From Glossina fuscipes (Eukaryota; Arthropoda; Insecta; Diptera; Glossinidae): a DNA stretch of 64,000 bases. This document shows positions 25,840 through 36,860 of the stretch, one piece after another. Under the pieces are notes generated by a model. It had not been told where the DNA came from, did no database searches, and saw only the letters and a program-made list of their open reading frames with translations. Position 1 is the first letter of the stretch; every line of letters begins with the position of its first letter. Both the position numbers and the translations under genes were made by a program. Location of the stretch: the NCBI RefSeq assembly GCF_014805625.2, contig NW_023998414.1:27043022-27107021 (forward strand), written 5' to 3'.

Positions 25840-26640
25840 CCAACAAGTTGTAATAGGGCCTCTTTTTAATTCTATCTATCTATACATTAATGATCTCCCC
25901 TCAGTGATGAAATTCGGTCATATCATAACGTACGCCGACGATCTTAAACTGTTTTCTTCCTTCTCCTTGGACTCGAAATCGTATCAGCTTCGTGACATGA
26001 TGCTTGTTAAATTTTATGAAATTAAATCTAAAAAAATGCAAGCAGCTTTCCTTCTTTCTCAAGGAGGAAATCATTCATTATTGAGTATTTCATCGATTCG
26101 TACAAGTTGGAAAATATAGATTCGTTCGTCGATTAAGGGATTCTATTGAACCAAAGATTACGTTTGAATTTGCACATTGAGCTCTCTTTAAGTAAAGCTA
26201 GGTCTGCGCTAAGTTTCATTAAGATGCGGTCCAAACAGCTTACGAATCCTCACATTGCGAAGAGGCTGTACATGAGCTTAGTTAGACCAATACCCGAGTA
26301 TGCCTCCATTGTATGGTCTCCTTCCTATAGGTGTTATGTAGATTCAATTGAATTCGTTCAAAAGCAATTCCTGCCTTTTGCCCTTAGGAATTTGGGTCGG
26401 GGCTCCGTTGTCTCTCTACCACTTGAGAAATGTCGAAATGTTGTGTTTCCTTCCTGGTGGAAGGAAACACTTCTTCATTGAGTTAATAAATGATGCTGTC
26501 GATTCGCCCACATTACTTGGTGAGATAAACTTTAATGTCCCTAATCGCTTCTCTAGGCACTTCATATTCATATTCATGTAATTATGAGCTGTTTAATCCA
26601 TTAATAAAGAGCTGTCCGCAGAATCTTAAATGATGTCTAT
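25840..26640 (+). mobile_element. jockey-like non-LTR retrotransposon relic (reverse transcriptase, 3' half)
   Basis: Three overlapping frames together carry the end of a reverse transcriptase. Near 25,890-25,960 the text reads YINDLPSVMKFGHIITYADD then LKLFSS, with the catalytic YADD box intact. At 26,146-26,400 it continues with HIELSLSKARSALSFIK and LVRPIPEYASIVWSP, typical of the thumb region of jockey/CR1-type elements. At about 26,440-26,570 a third frame gives FFIELINDAVDSPTLLGEIN then FNVPNR, the usual C-terminal tail. Frame changes and internal deletions (for example just after the YADD box) show it is dead. The 5' part was not recognised. Confidence 0.85.
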
Positions 26641-26649
26641 CACTTAATA

Positions 26650-27370
26650 TCAATATCGGACTCTTTAAAGTTCATCAGAATAACTTTGCCTGATACGCGC
26701 CATTTCCATATATCGGATTTAAACTCATTTGCAATCTTAACAACTAACAATGATTCGACACCTAACTGGTGCTGTTTACTGTCATCGATTGTCAAGCTTG
26801 TGCATGTTTGCAATGGCTGAGGGGTTCACTTGCAAGTTGGATCTGTACCAGTTGCGGATGTGCTTCTGTGCTAGCTGTGTATATGCGTTTTTTTCTTTTC
26901 ATAACTTTTTTTCTTTTGAATTATTATTTAATTATTATTATTATCATTTTTTTCTCTTTTTCTTTACTTCGCCTTATATACTTCGTATTAGTTTTCAATA
27001 ATGATTAGTATAAGATTTACTTTCAAGAGTCAATTGAATTCAACTCTTAATATATTTTAGGTGAGTTTTATATATAACTGAATAAATAACATTTTCGAAG
27101 AGAAATCTTGCATGCTTCAAATTTAAAGTTAATCAGCTGAGAATTAGGTTGCGTTAGTTATCGCGAGAAGTGCCCCACCAAGAACATACATGTGGAAGAA
27201 ATATATTCCGACAAAATGATTCATAATTTGTGAAAACTCTTAAAAATAAGTCTTATGCTAAACATTAGGACGTAATTTTTATACCCCATTAAAAGAGAAA
27301 AACAAAAAAAACAAGTAAGGAAATTGTGTTCAGTCGTGACCGAATTTTTTGTACCTTAAAAACAAAGGAA
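26650..27370. other. gene-free stretch
   Basis: T-rich, low-complexity DNA follows the retrotransposon relic. No gene or clear repeat is seen. Confidence 0.4.
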
Positions 27371-27379
27371 AAAATATCA

Positions 27380-27745
27380 AATTTTCATATTGTATTATAT
27401 TGGTTGGGCGTGGCTAGTTTTTTCTCTTTTCGAAAGAAAAATGGAAATTTATATGGCATATGTTTTGTACTATAAGAGTAGCAACCAAAATACACGGAAA
27501 GCAAAATTTATTCACAATTTTTGTTGCATAGGTGTATGGGGGTTATAGCGGTACCCTTTAGTTTACCAATTTAGATCATTTTCAAACTCTTTTGCAAGTT
27601 TGTAAGCATTGTTTACCCCAGATATTACAAAGTTGCGTGAACGGACAGATGGACAGACAAACGGACAGACATGCTTAGATGCATTCCGAATTTCAAATTG
27701 CCCAAGAATTTATATACCTTACGAGGCGTTAAAAATATATTGAAA
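27380..27745 (+). repeat. dispersed repeat family B, copy 1
   Basis: It begins near 'tggttgggcgtggctagttt' and ends with 'acaaagttgcgtgaacggac', repeated gacagac units, 'atgcttagatgcattccgaa' and 'tttatataccttacgagg'. The same order of blocks recurs near 60.9-61.2 kb. Comparable 'gggcgtgg...acggacggacatg' repeats are common in fly genomes. Confidence 0.65.
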
Positions 27746-27774
27746 AAGAATGATACTTTCATACACTATAATAT

Positions 27775-28200
27775 TGGGTAGGCATGGTCGATTGTTTCCA
27801 TTTTCCTATAAGTATTATCGCATCGCCCATAAAGAATTTTCGCACATTTACCTGGTACAGTTTATTCCTTTTGAAAAACAGAGATATTTTTAATTTACGT
27901 GGCACTGTAGGCGTGTTCGCTAAGGCGATTTGGCCCATTTTCAATAACAACTTGCGTGCAAGAACTTCCAATATTTGTGTCAACTTTGAAGACGATAGCT
28001 TCATTTTTGCGTCCAGGGAAATGTTTACAATAGACTTTATATAGGCGAATAGATGGCCAGATGGACGGACGGACATGCTTAAATCATTTCAGAATTTGAT
28101 GCTAATTTGATGTGGCATCTCTGAAGTTTCGTCGTGGCCGTTGCAAATGTTTCGATAAAATGAATATACCCCCTAAACCCTTGCCGATGGGTATAAAAAT
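27775..28200 (+). repeat. dispersed repeat family B, copy 2
   Basis: A second copy starts 'attgggtaggcatggtcgat', carries 'gtaggcgtgttcgctaaggc' and 'gcgtgcaagaacttccaat', and ends 'gacggacggacatgcttaaa'. It parallels 61,200-61,560, which has 'gggtaggcgtggtcaatttt' and 'cgtgcaagaacttcgactg'. Confidence 0.65.
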
Positions 28201-28455
28201 AAAGAATAACAAACTCCATGTATAAATAAACAAGAGAAGAAAAAAAACCATGGATGTACACATCTAATACAGAAATGCAGTCTCGCAGCCGACGTGCATC
28301 CAAGCTAACAATATACCATTAAACCTAATAGTAAATACATTAAATTTAAAAATTAATAGATAATAAAAAAAAATATATTAAATTTAAATAGATCGTATGA
28401 ACCGTTAAAAATAAAAAATTAATTCAAGTACGGCATTAGCAAGACGCGTGCACTA

Positions 28456-28462
28456 AAGAGAG

Positions 28463-28513
<51 letters not shown>
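28456..28513. repeat. (GAAA)n/(GA)n microsatellite
   Basis: GAAA units grade into a GA run. Confidence 0.95.
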
Positions 28514-28515
<2 letters not shown>

Positions 28516-29214
28516 AAATATGATTTCGATTCTTGCAAAGAACTCTGAAAAGATTGAAAAGCTTATGCTTTATATCTACATTGGCCAAGTTTTATGAAAA
28601 GAAAGTAATTAGACGAGAGGCTACGAATATTGAATTGAATAAATCTCACCTAAATGTTTTCACTCTTTAAGCTCTTACGAGATTCATATCGCTCCAGACA
28701 TATTGACCTAGAAAACTTTTGTTAATTTACAATAATAAAAGTGAAAGCAAAGGGTTTTAGAGATTTTTTTTTTTTTTTTGTTATTACTATCATTATTTTA
28801 TTTAAGGAGTTAAGGATGTTTAAGTGTTAGTGGTTAACAATAAAAACAATATGATCTTTTAAAAAATTCAAGAGAGACGTGAAAAGAAAATTGAGGCCGT
28901 TGCGAAGCCTTAAAGTTAATTCTTGGGCAATAGACGGACATTTGAAACCTTGGATGCGTCCTCCTCTGGACAGGATTTTTAACACAAACAATTTTCATTT
29001 TTTTCATTCGAATTTTTTCAAGTATCCTCTACAACAATATGCTTTGAACAAATACATTGGATATTTCCGATAACTCAATTAGAAATTAGCATTTTTAAGT
29101 GATCCTCCGGATATAGGAATCTACGTTAAGCGATTTCTTGTTTTTTTTTTTTGTTTTCCTCTTTTAAATCAAATGGGTAGTGTTTACGTCGAAACCCGTG
29201 ACTGTTGCCATTTT

Positions 29215-29360
29215 TAATATTTTGCAAAAATAATTTCTTTTTCTTTCTTTTAGGACTTAACGGTATGCTTAATAATCTTCTCCAATATTATTGTTTTATT
29301 ATCTTTACTTCGGTCCAAAATAAATATTTAAGATATTACTGTGATCTTACCCCTTAATAA
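29215..29360 (+). repeat. dispersed repeat family F, copy 2
   Basis: It matches blocks of 7000-7180 in the same order: 'aaaataatttctttttct', 'tgcttaataatc', 'tctttacttcggtccaaaat' and 'cttaccccttaata'. Confidence 0.5.
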
Positions 29361-29584
29361 GAATGTATTCGGCACCTGGATCTTATCATTGTATATGCTA
29401 AGACAAATCCAATTTGCACTACATACGCACTTATGAATTTTCACTTAATATTTATTTATTGTTTTCGTAGCCACTTTTTGTAAATGTATGTCGAAAACAA
29501 TATTGTATTGTTGTGTTCATTTTTTTTATTTTTTATTTGAATTAAGTACGTTTTTTTTTTTTGTGAAGTGGATTTTTTTGTTTT

Positions 29585-29865
29585 ATTTTCCTATACCCTA
29601 CACTACTTGTGGCATAAAGGCATATTAATCTTGTGCGTATGCATGCAATACCCCGAAGGACTTGAGATGGACTCATCTTTTATTATACCGATTTAAGCTT
29701 GCCTGCCTGTCCATCTGTCCAGTTTTCTTACGTTCCTTCTACTGGTCGAATTTTTTCAGATATTTTAATGAAGTTCCGTGCGCCGGCCCACGAATGAACG
29801 CTTTTGAAAATGGTCCGCCACTTCCCATATAAGGCCTAATAGTCGTTATATGAATAATAATAATA
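29585..29865 (+). repeat. dispersed repeat family A, near-complete copy
   Basis: The order of blocks is 'taccctacactacttgtggc', 'cttgtgcgtatgcatgcaat', 'ccccgaaggacttgagatgg', 'tattataccgatttaagctt', 'gcctgcctgtccatctgtcc', 'cttacgttccttctactggt', 'cgaatgaacgcttttgaaaa' and 'cttcccatataaggcctaat'. It is a good reference for the other, more broken copies. Confidence 0.75.
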
Positions 29866-29869
29866 ATAA

Positions 29870-32800
29870 GGTGATGTCGGGTATTTAATGGGCTACAGTG
29901 TTCTTACTTGTCCATTTTGCAAATAATTTCAATTGTTACTTTTATGTTTTATTAAAAGTTTTATTTATTTTTTTTTTTTTTTGCTTTTTTTGTGTTCAAT
30001 TAATGACCAAAATATCACACATTTTAATGGACATATGATTTGAGACGATTTTATAAGGAATCCAGCTATTAAACAAATGTATATAAATCTATGCACATGT
30101 ATAAAAGATGTGAAGATGTGTCCACTTTCTACGATTCATTAATAAATCAAAAAATCAAGTGAAGAGAAAACACAATGTTTACCTAAATGAATTGAAATGA
30201 AAAAGTTCATTAGATTGTTTATGCATTCAATCAGATCATCAATAATCATTAAATGGTTCAAAGGATGGGATAGCTTAAATGAATGAGATTACAATTTGAG
30301 TATTATTTTAAATGTTGATTAATAACATTTACATTCACTCTAAATCATTCATCAAACGTTCAAGTATTCAAGTAGTTTTTATTTAACATCTTAAAACTTC
30401 AATAAAACATAATGTAAATGTAACACAAATATCATTAAAATCTTTAGACTAACATATGTTTTTAAAATATTAATTTGGACTTATTAGGCGATCTTTCACA
30501 GTTAGTCCGAATAAACGAGAAAATTTTCAAGCTATTAATAATCATAATTTTAAAGAGCTTTGTGTTATTGTTTTATGGTCAAGTCAATAAAATGATTGAA
30601 TGACCGAATCACGTTCAATATAAAGTTACAAAAAAATCCTCTACTTGCTATTCAAACTAATAGTTATAAGACTAAAATTCTGTCAAGAAAGAGGACAAAA
30701 AAAAATTTCCAATTTGAAAGTCAAGTTTAACTTATGCTAACTACTTTCATATACATATTCATTTTCAACGAAGCTACCTATAAGAAATTGCATTTATAAT
30801 TGGTTCCCACTCTTTTAGGCGCACTTGATGCACCGATGCCTTAATAGCTGCCACGACTAAGATACAAATTTCAGTTTCGATATCTTCAATGGATCGTGGT
30901 CCTTTAAGGGCACCGGAAGTTAATTGATGAAAGGATAACAGTCAGACATGAATTTTGAATCGCTCTTAAGTAAAAAATATTTCGAAATCCCTTTAATTAA
31001 GCTTTGAATCTTGAAAATTATTCGGATTACTCCTGTTTCGAATGAAAATTTCCTTCTTATTTTTTAAACATTTTTGTGCAATGAAAGCATTGATCTAAAA
31101 TTTGATATTACTAAAGATGATGTGACGATTTATTAAATATATATGTATGTAAATTTTGCATAAAAATATTTTGAATTAAATCAATTCAGTCTTCATAATT
31201 AATAATGACAATTCAATGCTCATCCTAATCCAATATTTATTCAGAGGCACAAATAAACGTTTCCGATGTTTTCATACATCAAGTGTTTGTAAAAAAGTTT
31301 TCTCAAAGGTGCTGATGAAATTATCCCTTTATCATACGTTATTAACGTTCTTATGCGAGTGTGAAGCTGCCTTCCTAGACCTTAATTAAGGCTTCAGCTT
31401 ATAATTACAAAATTCTTAATACAGCAAAACTATTTAGACAACATGCACTTGTTGATAATGGAGTAGCATGGCATAGAGGAGATGTAAATCATTATCATCC
31501 CACTATCACCGAATGGTTTCAGTCGACAATCTGTAACGACTATAACTTTTTTTAAACGTTTAAATGCAACCAGCGAAAAATTAAATATAATATAACTTTT
31601 TGACGTCCAAGTCCATCATTTCGTACAAATTTATTTCGATCATTAGTTCCAGTATAGTCTATGCTTCGTTATTGCCACAGAGGGAAAAAACATCAGTTAC
31701 TTGCACTTATTACAAAAACTATTATTTTATTTGAAATAAAAACATCTTACCTTTTTCTTGAACTAATGCAATCGAATGAAAAGATGGTAAGTGCAATGAT
31801 TGAAGATTTCGGATGTTCCAATGCAGCCAGAGATTATTAAGATTCTTATTTAACAAGTTACAACGATAGTAACAATAAATAAATGTAAACTTGAAGGGAT
31901 TTTTCAGATTAATAACTTAACATTCTTTCTGTTTACTCGAAATTAAGTTTTTTTTTTTTTTTTAATGTTTTACTTAACCGATATATTAAAAGCATTAAAA
32001 GCCAAATCGAGAGTGTGTTTATAAAATGTTGCTTTCAGTAAATAAACAAATTGCTTGTCTGCAATTAAAGGCTTTTAAATAATTTCGGAAAAGCAAAAAA
32101 AAATTTACTTTAATTTCACTTATAATATAATTTCTTTATTTTTTTTTTTTTTAGTTTTCTATAATAAAATTAACAAAACTTTGCACACATTATATACACC
32201 AAACTCATTCGACCAACATCACATAAGATCAACGTATTGTTCTTACAGTTAAAACAAAAAAAAAATTTTTTGTTTTTGAATTTTTGAAAATATGTTGATT
32301 GTTAACTATGCGTTAGTACGGTTCTTATTATTATAGCACAAAACAGATTTTGAACATGTATAGATTTAGATATATATATATACATATATATACATATATA
32401 TATATACATATATTTATATATGTTTCATAAAATTAATCAAGAAAAACTACGTGAAATCTACTGTAACCCAAAAGTAATAACGTAAAGTATTGTTTTGTTT
32501 TGTCTTCGGCGACTAGCGTCTTAAGCGTCTATAAGCGTCTACAGCCTTATTCTGGCATTGTTATAGTTCAACTATCATAAAATTTGTGCTTGTGTATGCC
32601 TGCCATAGTTTCTGCCACTTTGTATCACATTTCGTATTTTGAAGCAAAACTGGCAACAAAACTCTCCAATATTAATTTTGCTTTAAGACAGGGCTGTTAA
32701 TTCACCCGAAAACCACCAATAAAACGCAAGAAAAAGAGAAGAAATCACATAGCGCCAAAAATTGGAGCAATTTGAAGGTAATTTATAAAGGTATTTTTTT

Positions 32801-33890
32801 AATATAATAGATCTTATCCCGGCTTTAATGTGTTAGCAAACTTTTACATTACAATCTAATGGAAATGATCAATGAATAAAAAGAATACATAAATAAAGTT
32901 TCTTATGCGTTTACCTTTGCTTATTTGCCACAAAATTGACTAAAAATATTGTAATTATATTTTCTTTAGTTAATTTTCAATAAAAATTCCCCCTTTATAT
33001 CGTTGCATTGTACTCCCTTATTTCAATAAGAATGCGTAGTGATCTGATGAAGAGTAGATCACAAATAGTCATGTTTTTATTATCTCCAACATTTATGCTT
33101 AACCGTCAAGATACCAAAATGGCGGGTGACGGTTGTTTGACAGAAATAAAGGATTGGTGATCTATCAGTGGAGAAAAACTGCGTTACAATAGAATTAGAG
33201 AGCCTAACATTTAAAACATAATTTATATAAGCCGAGGAAAAAAAAAAGATAGTCTTGGCACGTAAAAAATTTATTAATAATCTGCAGAATACAGGATACA
33301 GTCTTCTGGCCTACTATGCATCTTACTTAAATTGTACGCTATTTATACACCGCTGTTGTTAAATATTTTATTAGAAGAAATTATTTAATGATTGCTATTA
33401 AAAAATATATTAGAGCAAAGGATAACTTGCATTTATATAAATTAATGTTTTGATTATTCATTATACGGTATTTTATAAGATAAGATGTAATATAATTCAC
33501 GTACTGAAAAGTTTCTTGCGCAATTTAACTTAATTTAAAGCTTATTTAGTAAAGCACGTTATTCGCATTCAAAAAAGTAAAAATTAGAGTCAAATGTTAA
33601 ATGTACACGTTCTTATGCGGCAGTTTACGGTATGTTACAAAACGTTAGATATAAGTACGTTAAAGGACATGTAGTAATGTTACAAAAAATCACAGGAAGG
33701 AAGTCTTGTCTCTAAAGTAAACAAGATTACACATGAACAATTCAGGCTGTGGTTATAATCAAGAAAAATGTTACAATGACGAACATGAAAAATATCCAAA
33801 AATAATTCAAAAACAGCTCCCACAACGAAAGTAAAAACAGCTGATTTTACGACATTGCAAGCAAGCGCAGGCGAATACAATCTAAACTCA
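29870..33890. other. gene-free AT-rich stretch
   Basis: No gene is supported. It has several T runs (29,968, 31,949 and 32,140) and a TA/CATATA microsatellite at 32,368-32,421. The longest open frames are under 70 codons and uninformative. Confidence 0.5.
32368..32421. repeat. (TA)n / (CATATA)n microsatellite
   Basis: TATATA and TACATATATA units run for about 54 bases. Confidence 0.9.
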
Positions 33891-33899
33891 TATTCATAT

Positions 33900-34192
33900 T
33901 AAGTAAGGACGCTTGCAACATCCAGAAGGACTTAAGATATACTTAGATTTTATTATATGAGAAAATGAATCTGAATCGATTTGAACAGGTCTGTCCGTCT
34001 GATGTCTGTCCATGTAATCTTCTGTTCAACCTACACCTGTCAATTTTCGAGATGTGTAAATGAAATTTTGTACACTAACATGTTTTGGCCCAAGGACGAA
34101 CGCTACCAAAAGTGGATCGGATCACAGCATTTTTTTGACCACCTCGTAGATCTATTTCTTGGACCCCCACCATCACCACATAATGAAAAGTA
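33900..34192 (+). repeat. dispersed repeat family A, near-complete copy
   Basis: It contains 'gcaacatccagaaggactta', 'gtctgtccgtctgatgtctg', 'ttcaacctacacctgtcaat', 'tggcccaaggacgaacgcta' and 'gtggatcggatcacagcat', in the family order. Confidence 0.75.
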
Positions 34193-34199
34193 AAACTTT

Positions 34200-36860
34200 A
34201 AATGCCAAAAAAGGTCTAATTATTAATATTTTCTAATAAAAAATTTGCCCTTAGTAAATGAATTATAAGGAATTTTCATCCCATAGATCTTCTTAAAGGG
34301 CTTTCAATAAGATAAACCCTTCTATGGCGACAAAGCATCACTTGTGGTTTTTTCTTTCTTTTTCTTTCTCTTTTCGAAAGCAACAGGAAGATAATAAAAT
34401 CTTTCACAGTCAAATTAGGTTTGCTAAATTTAGACCACGTTGACGTTTGAGCATCACCCACTATGAGAGCTTTCATAAAAATCATGGATTTATATAAAAA
34501 TAATATATAATTTTTGGTGTGCTATTAATTAAGCGAAGTGGTGTAAGGTATCTAAGGTACGTCTTGCCCCACTGTTCTTATTTGTTTATCTAATAAAAAC
34601 TGTTTATAGCTTGTAATTTGGCGCCAAAAATTTTTGCAGATAAGTTGAATGAAGAGTGGTGAAAGTCTACTTTTCATAGAGAGAATGCGCATAGGGAAGA
34701 CGTATTTAAATGGTGTTTCTTGAAAATACGAACGATATAATAGCACTTTATAATGCTCCTGTTCTTAACATAGCTGTCACATTTTTAACATAGTGCTCAC
34801 GTTTTTAACATAGCGCTCAGGTTAACGCTATATCAGGACATTCAACATATGATTTCAAAGAATATTTTTCGTCTTCTTCTTCTTTATGACTTTTATTTAT
34901 TGAATGTAATAAAAATTCATCAAGAATAGTCAAAACCGCTATAAACTTGGTGCTTCAAATGGAGCACAATCTTCTCCGCCTCCTCCGAATATTGTTGTTT
35001 TCCAATTAATGACGCAGTTTGCAGGATGCGAAGAAAGCATTACAACGGATTATGATTTTTCAAACTTTAAAATTAATAAAAGAAAAATAAAATCTGTCAG
35101 AGGAAGGAAACGGTAATCGACAAAAATATAACAGGAGAACAAAAGGTGATGTGTACTGTGATTTTTAACAAAACTAAATAAAGTGAATAATTTTACAGTT
35201 AACATTTTAAAAGAAAGAAGTGCGTTAATATTTTTAAGGGGGGAAATCACTTTCTTAGCGTAGGAAAGTATTCTCTTTGGCAATTTGTTTAGGTGTTCGA
35301 AAAATTTTTTTTGTTTTAATTATTTACAAAAATGCAGTAGCGGAGCCATTCTTGCAGGGCATCTTCAAGAAAACCAAAGCCGTTTATTTTACATATATAA
35401 ATTGGTGAAATGGTGAAAGGAATTCAAGAAATAGACTCATATGGTTCAAGTTTGCTCCATTCCACAATCTTGATGTCAAATTAGTATCATCATCAGTTAG
35501 GCCTTCAATCAAAATCAAAAATATCAACCTACGTGGTCCAAATTCGTTAAGGTTGATTTCTTTGTTAATTTACTATTCAAGAGCCGGATGTGCCGAAAAA
35601 TGCCGTCTATCTTCCCAAGTCTTTGGGTATTACGCAACGAATCCAGAATAGTAACAATATTTGGTCCAAACACTCCTGTCATACTAGTACTAGTTGCCAT
35701 AATAACGCATGAATTTGAAACATTTATAATAATAAGTAAATGTTGGATGAAAAAAACGAACTTTACCTAAAGTATTGTAAGCAAGAAAGGGAGAAACGAG
35801 AAACAAGCGCTACTTTAACTGAAAACCACGTGATTTAACGCGAAATAATGAAAAATAAATACTTACCTTTGGAACGTTCAGGAAATTGTTTGAAACCCAC
35901 CGTATGCATCACTGCATACAATGCTAAAACTTTTTATTTATGACGCTACAGCAAAATGCGGGAGTGCTAAAGGCAAATAAATTATTTTGATGCCGAAAGA
36001 AAACAAATTGCAGAAAGGCTACAAGCTAAGTATAAACATTTTGGCTAAAAAAAAAAAAATAATTTCCGAATACACAAAAGAAGATAAGCTTTTGTTTCTT
36101 TGACGACTCGTCATTGTTTCAAAAATGCTGCAAATTTAAAACATTTAAGCTTTGGCAGTTTACACTTCACGAGCTATTCATTGTTGGAGTAAAGATTTGG
36201 ACAAACGTATTCAATTTCTGAAATCATATTTTTTTTGTGAAAACAGTTAAGCAGTTATTGCAAAAGTTTATGCAAAAAAAGCGTGCTCTAAGAACCCATT
36301 AAAATTTCCTTGTATTGGAATGTATTCTCCAAATAATTGGATTCCAAAACGTATTAGCGGAATTCGAAGATAAATTTACAACAACAACTCTCAACACTCC
36401 AAATGACAAAATATTTTCATAGAAACTATTGCAGCTTGGAAATAGTCATTTTTGGCAAGCTTAGTAAACGGTTTAGAACAAGTTTCCTTCAAATTTCTAT
36501 AATCTCAAGCAATTAATTTTTACTATTGGCATGCATCACTTTTCGACGACATTCTTCACACTTTTTTAAATAGACGTTGGGCAAGTAGACATTTTCTTAA
36601 TTGATTCAGAAAGTTAATCTAATCAGAAATACTTTCATCACTTTTCTTAATAGTAATGAAAAAAAGACTTATTTGCGAAAGTAGAAAAAAATCGAATGAT
36701 GAAGTCAACGATTAGCAAAATTGATTGAAGTTTGAAAATATAGTAAAGTAGGATCTCTTACTAGTTTAAAATAATAAAGAAAGTCAAATTGTTTATAATT
36801 TTGTTTTACTTGAATTATTCTACTTAACACAAATACACAAAGAAATGTAATAAATGCTTA
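34200..36860. other. gene-free stretch downstream of the first ZAD gene
   Basis: No gene is supported. It holds the 20-bp tandem triplet at 34,762-34,821. It also has diverged repeat-like sequence at 35,400-35,600 ('cctacgtggtccaaattcgt'), resembling the roughly 150-bp repeat at 58 kb. The 3' UTR of the minus-strand gene ending at 36,861 must lie here; I saw no canonical AATAAA close to its stop. Confidence 0.5.
34762..34821. repeat. three tandem copies of a 20-bp unit
   Basis: The unit tttttaacatagtgctcacg is repeated three times with small changes (ctgtcaca, tgctcacg, cgctcagg). A weaker fourth piece, 'taatgctcctg', lies just before it. Confidence 0.8.

Noticed and set aside
27784..28076. 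Overlapping open frames of 86 and 105 codons
   Set aside because: They lie within a family-B repeat and are not open in the related copy near 61.3 kb.
31375..31395. 12-bp perfect palindrome CCTTAATTAAGG
   Set aside because: It is expected by chance in AT-rich DNA and nothing links it to a site.
34000..34200. Open frame at 33,981-34,193
   Set aside because: It lies entirely in a family-A dispersed repeat, and matching frames in other copies are broken.
34762..34821. Regular short direct repeats considered as a CRISPR array
   Set aside because: The 20-bp units are adjacent with no spacers, and the genome is eukaryotic.
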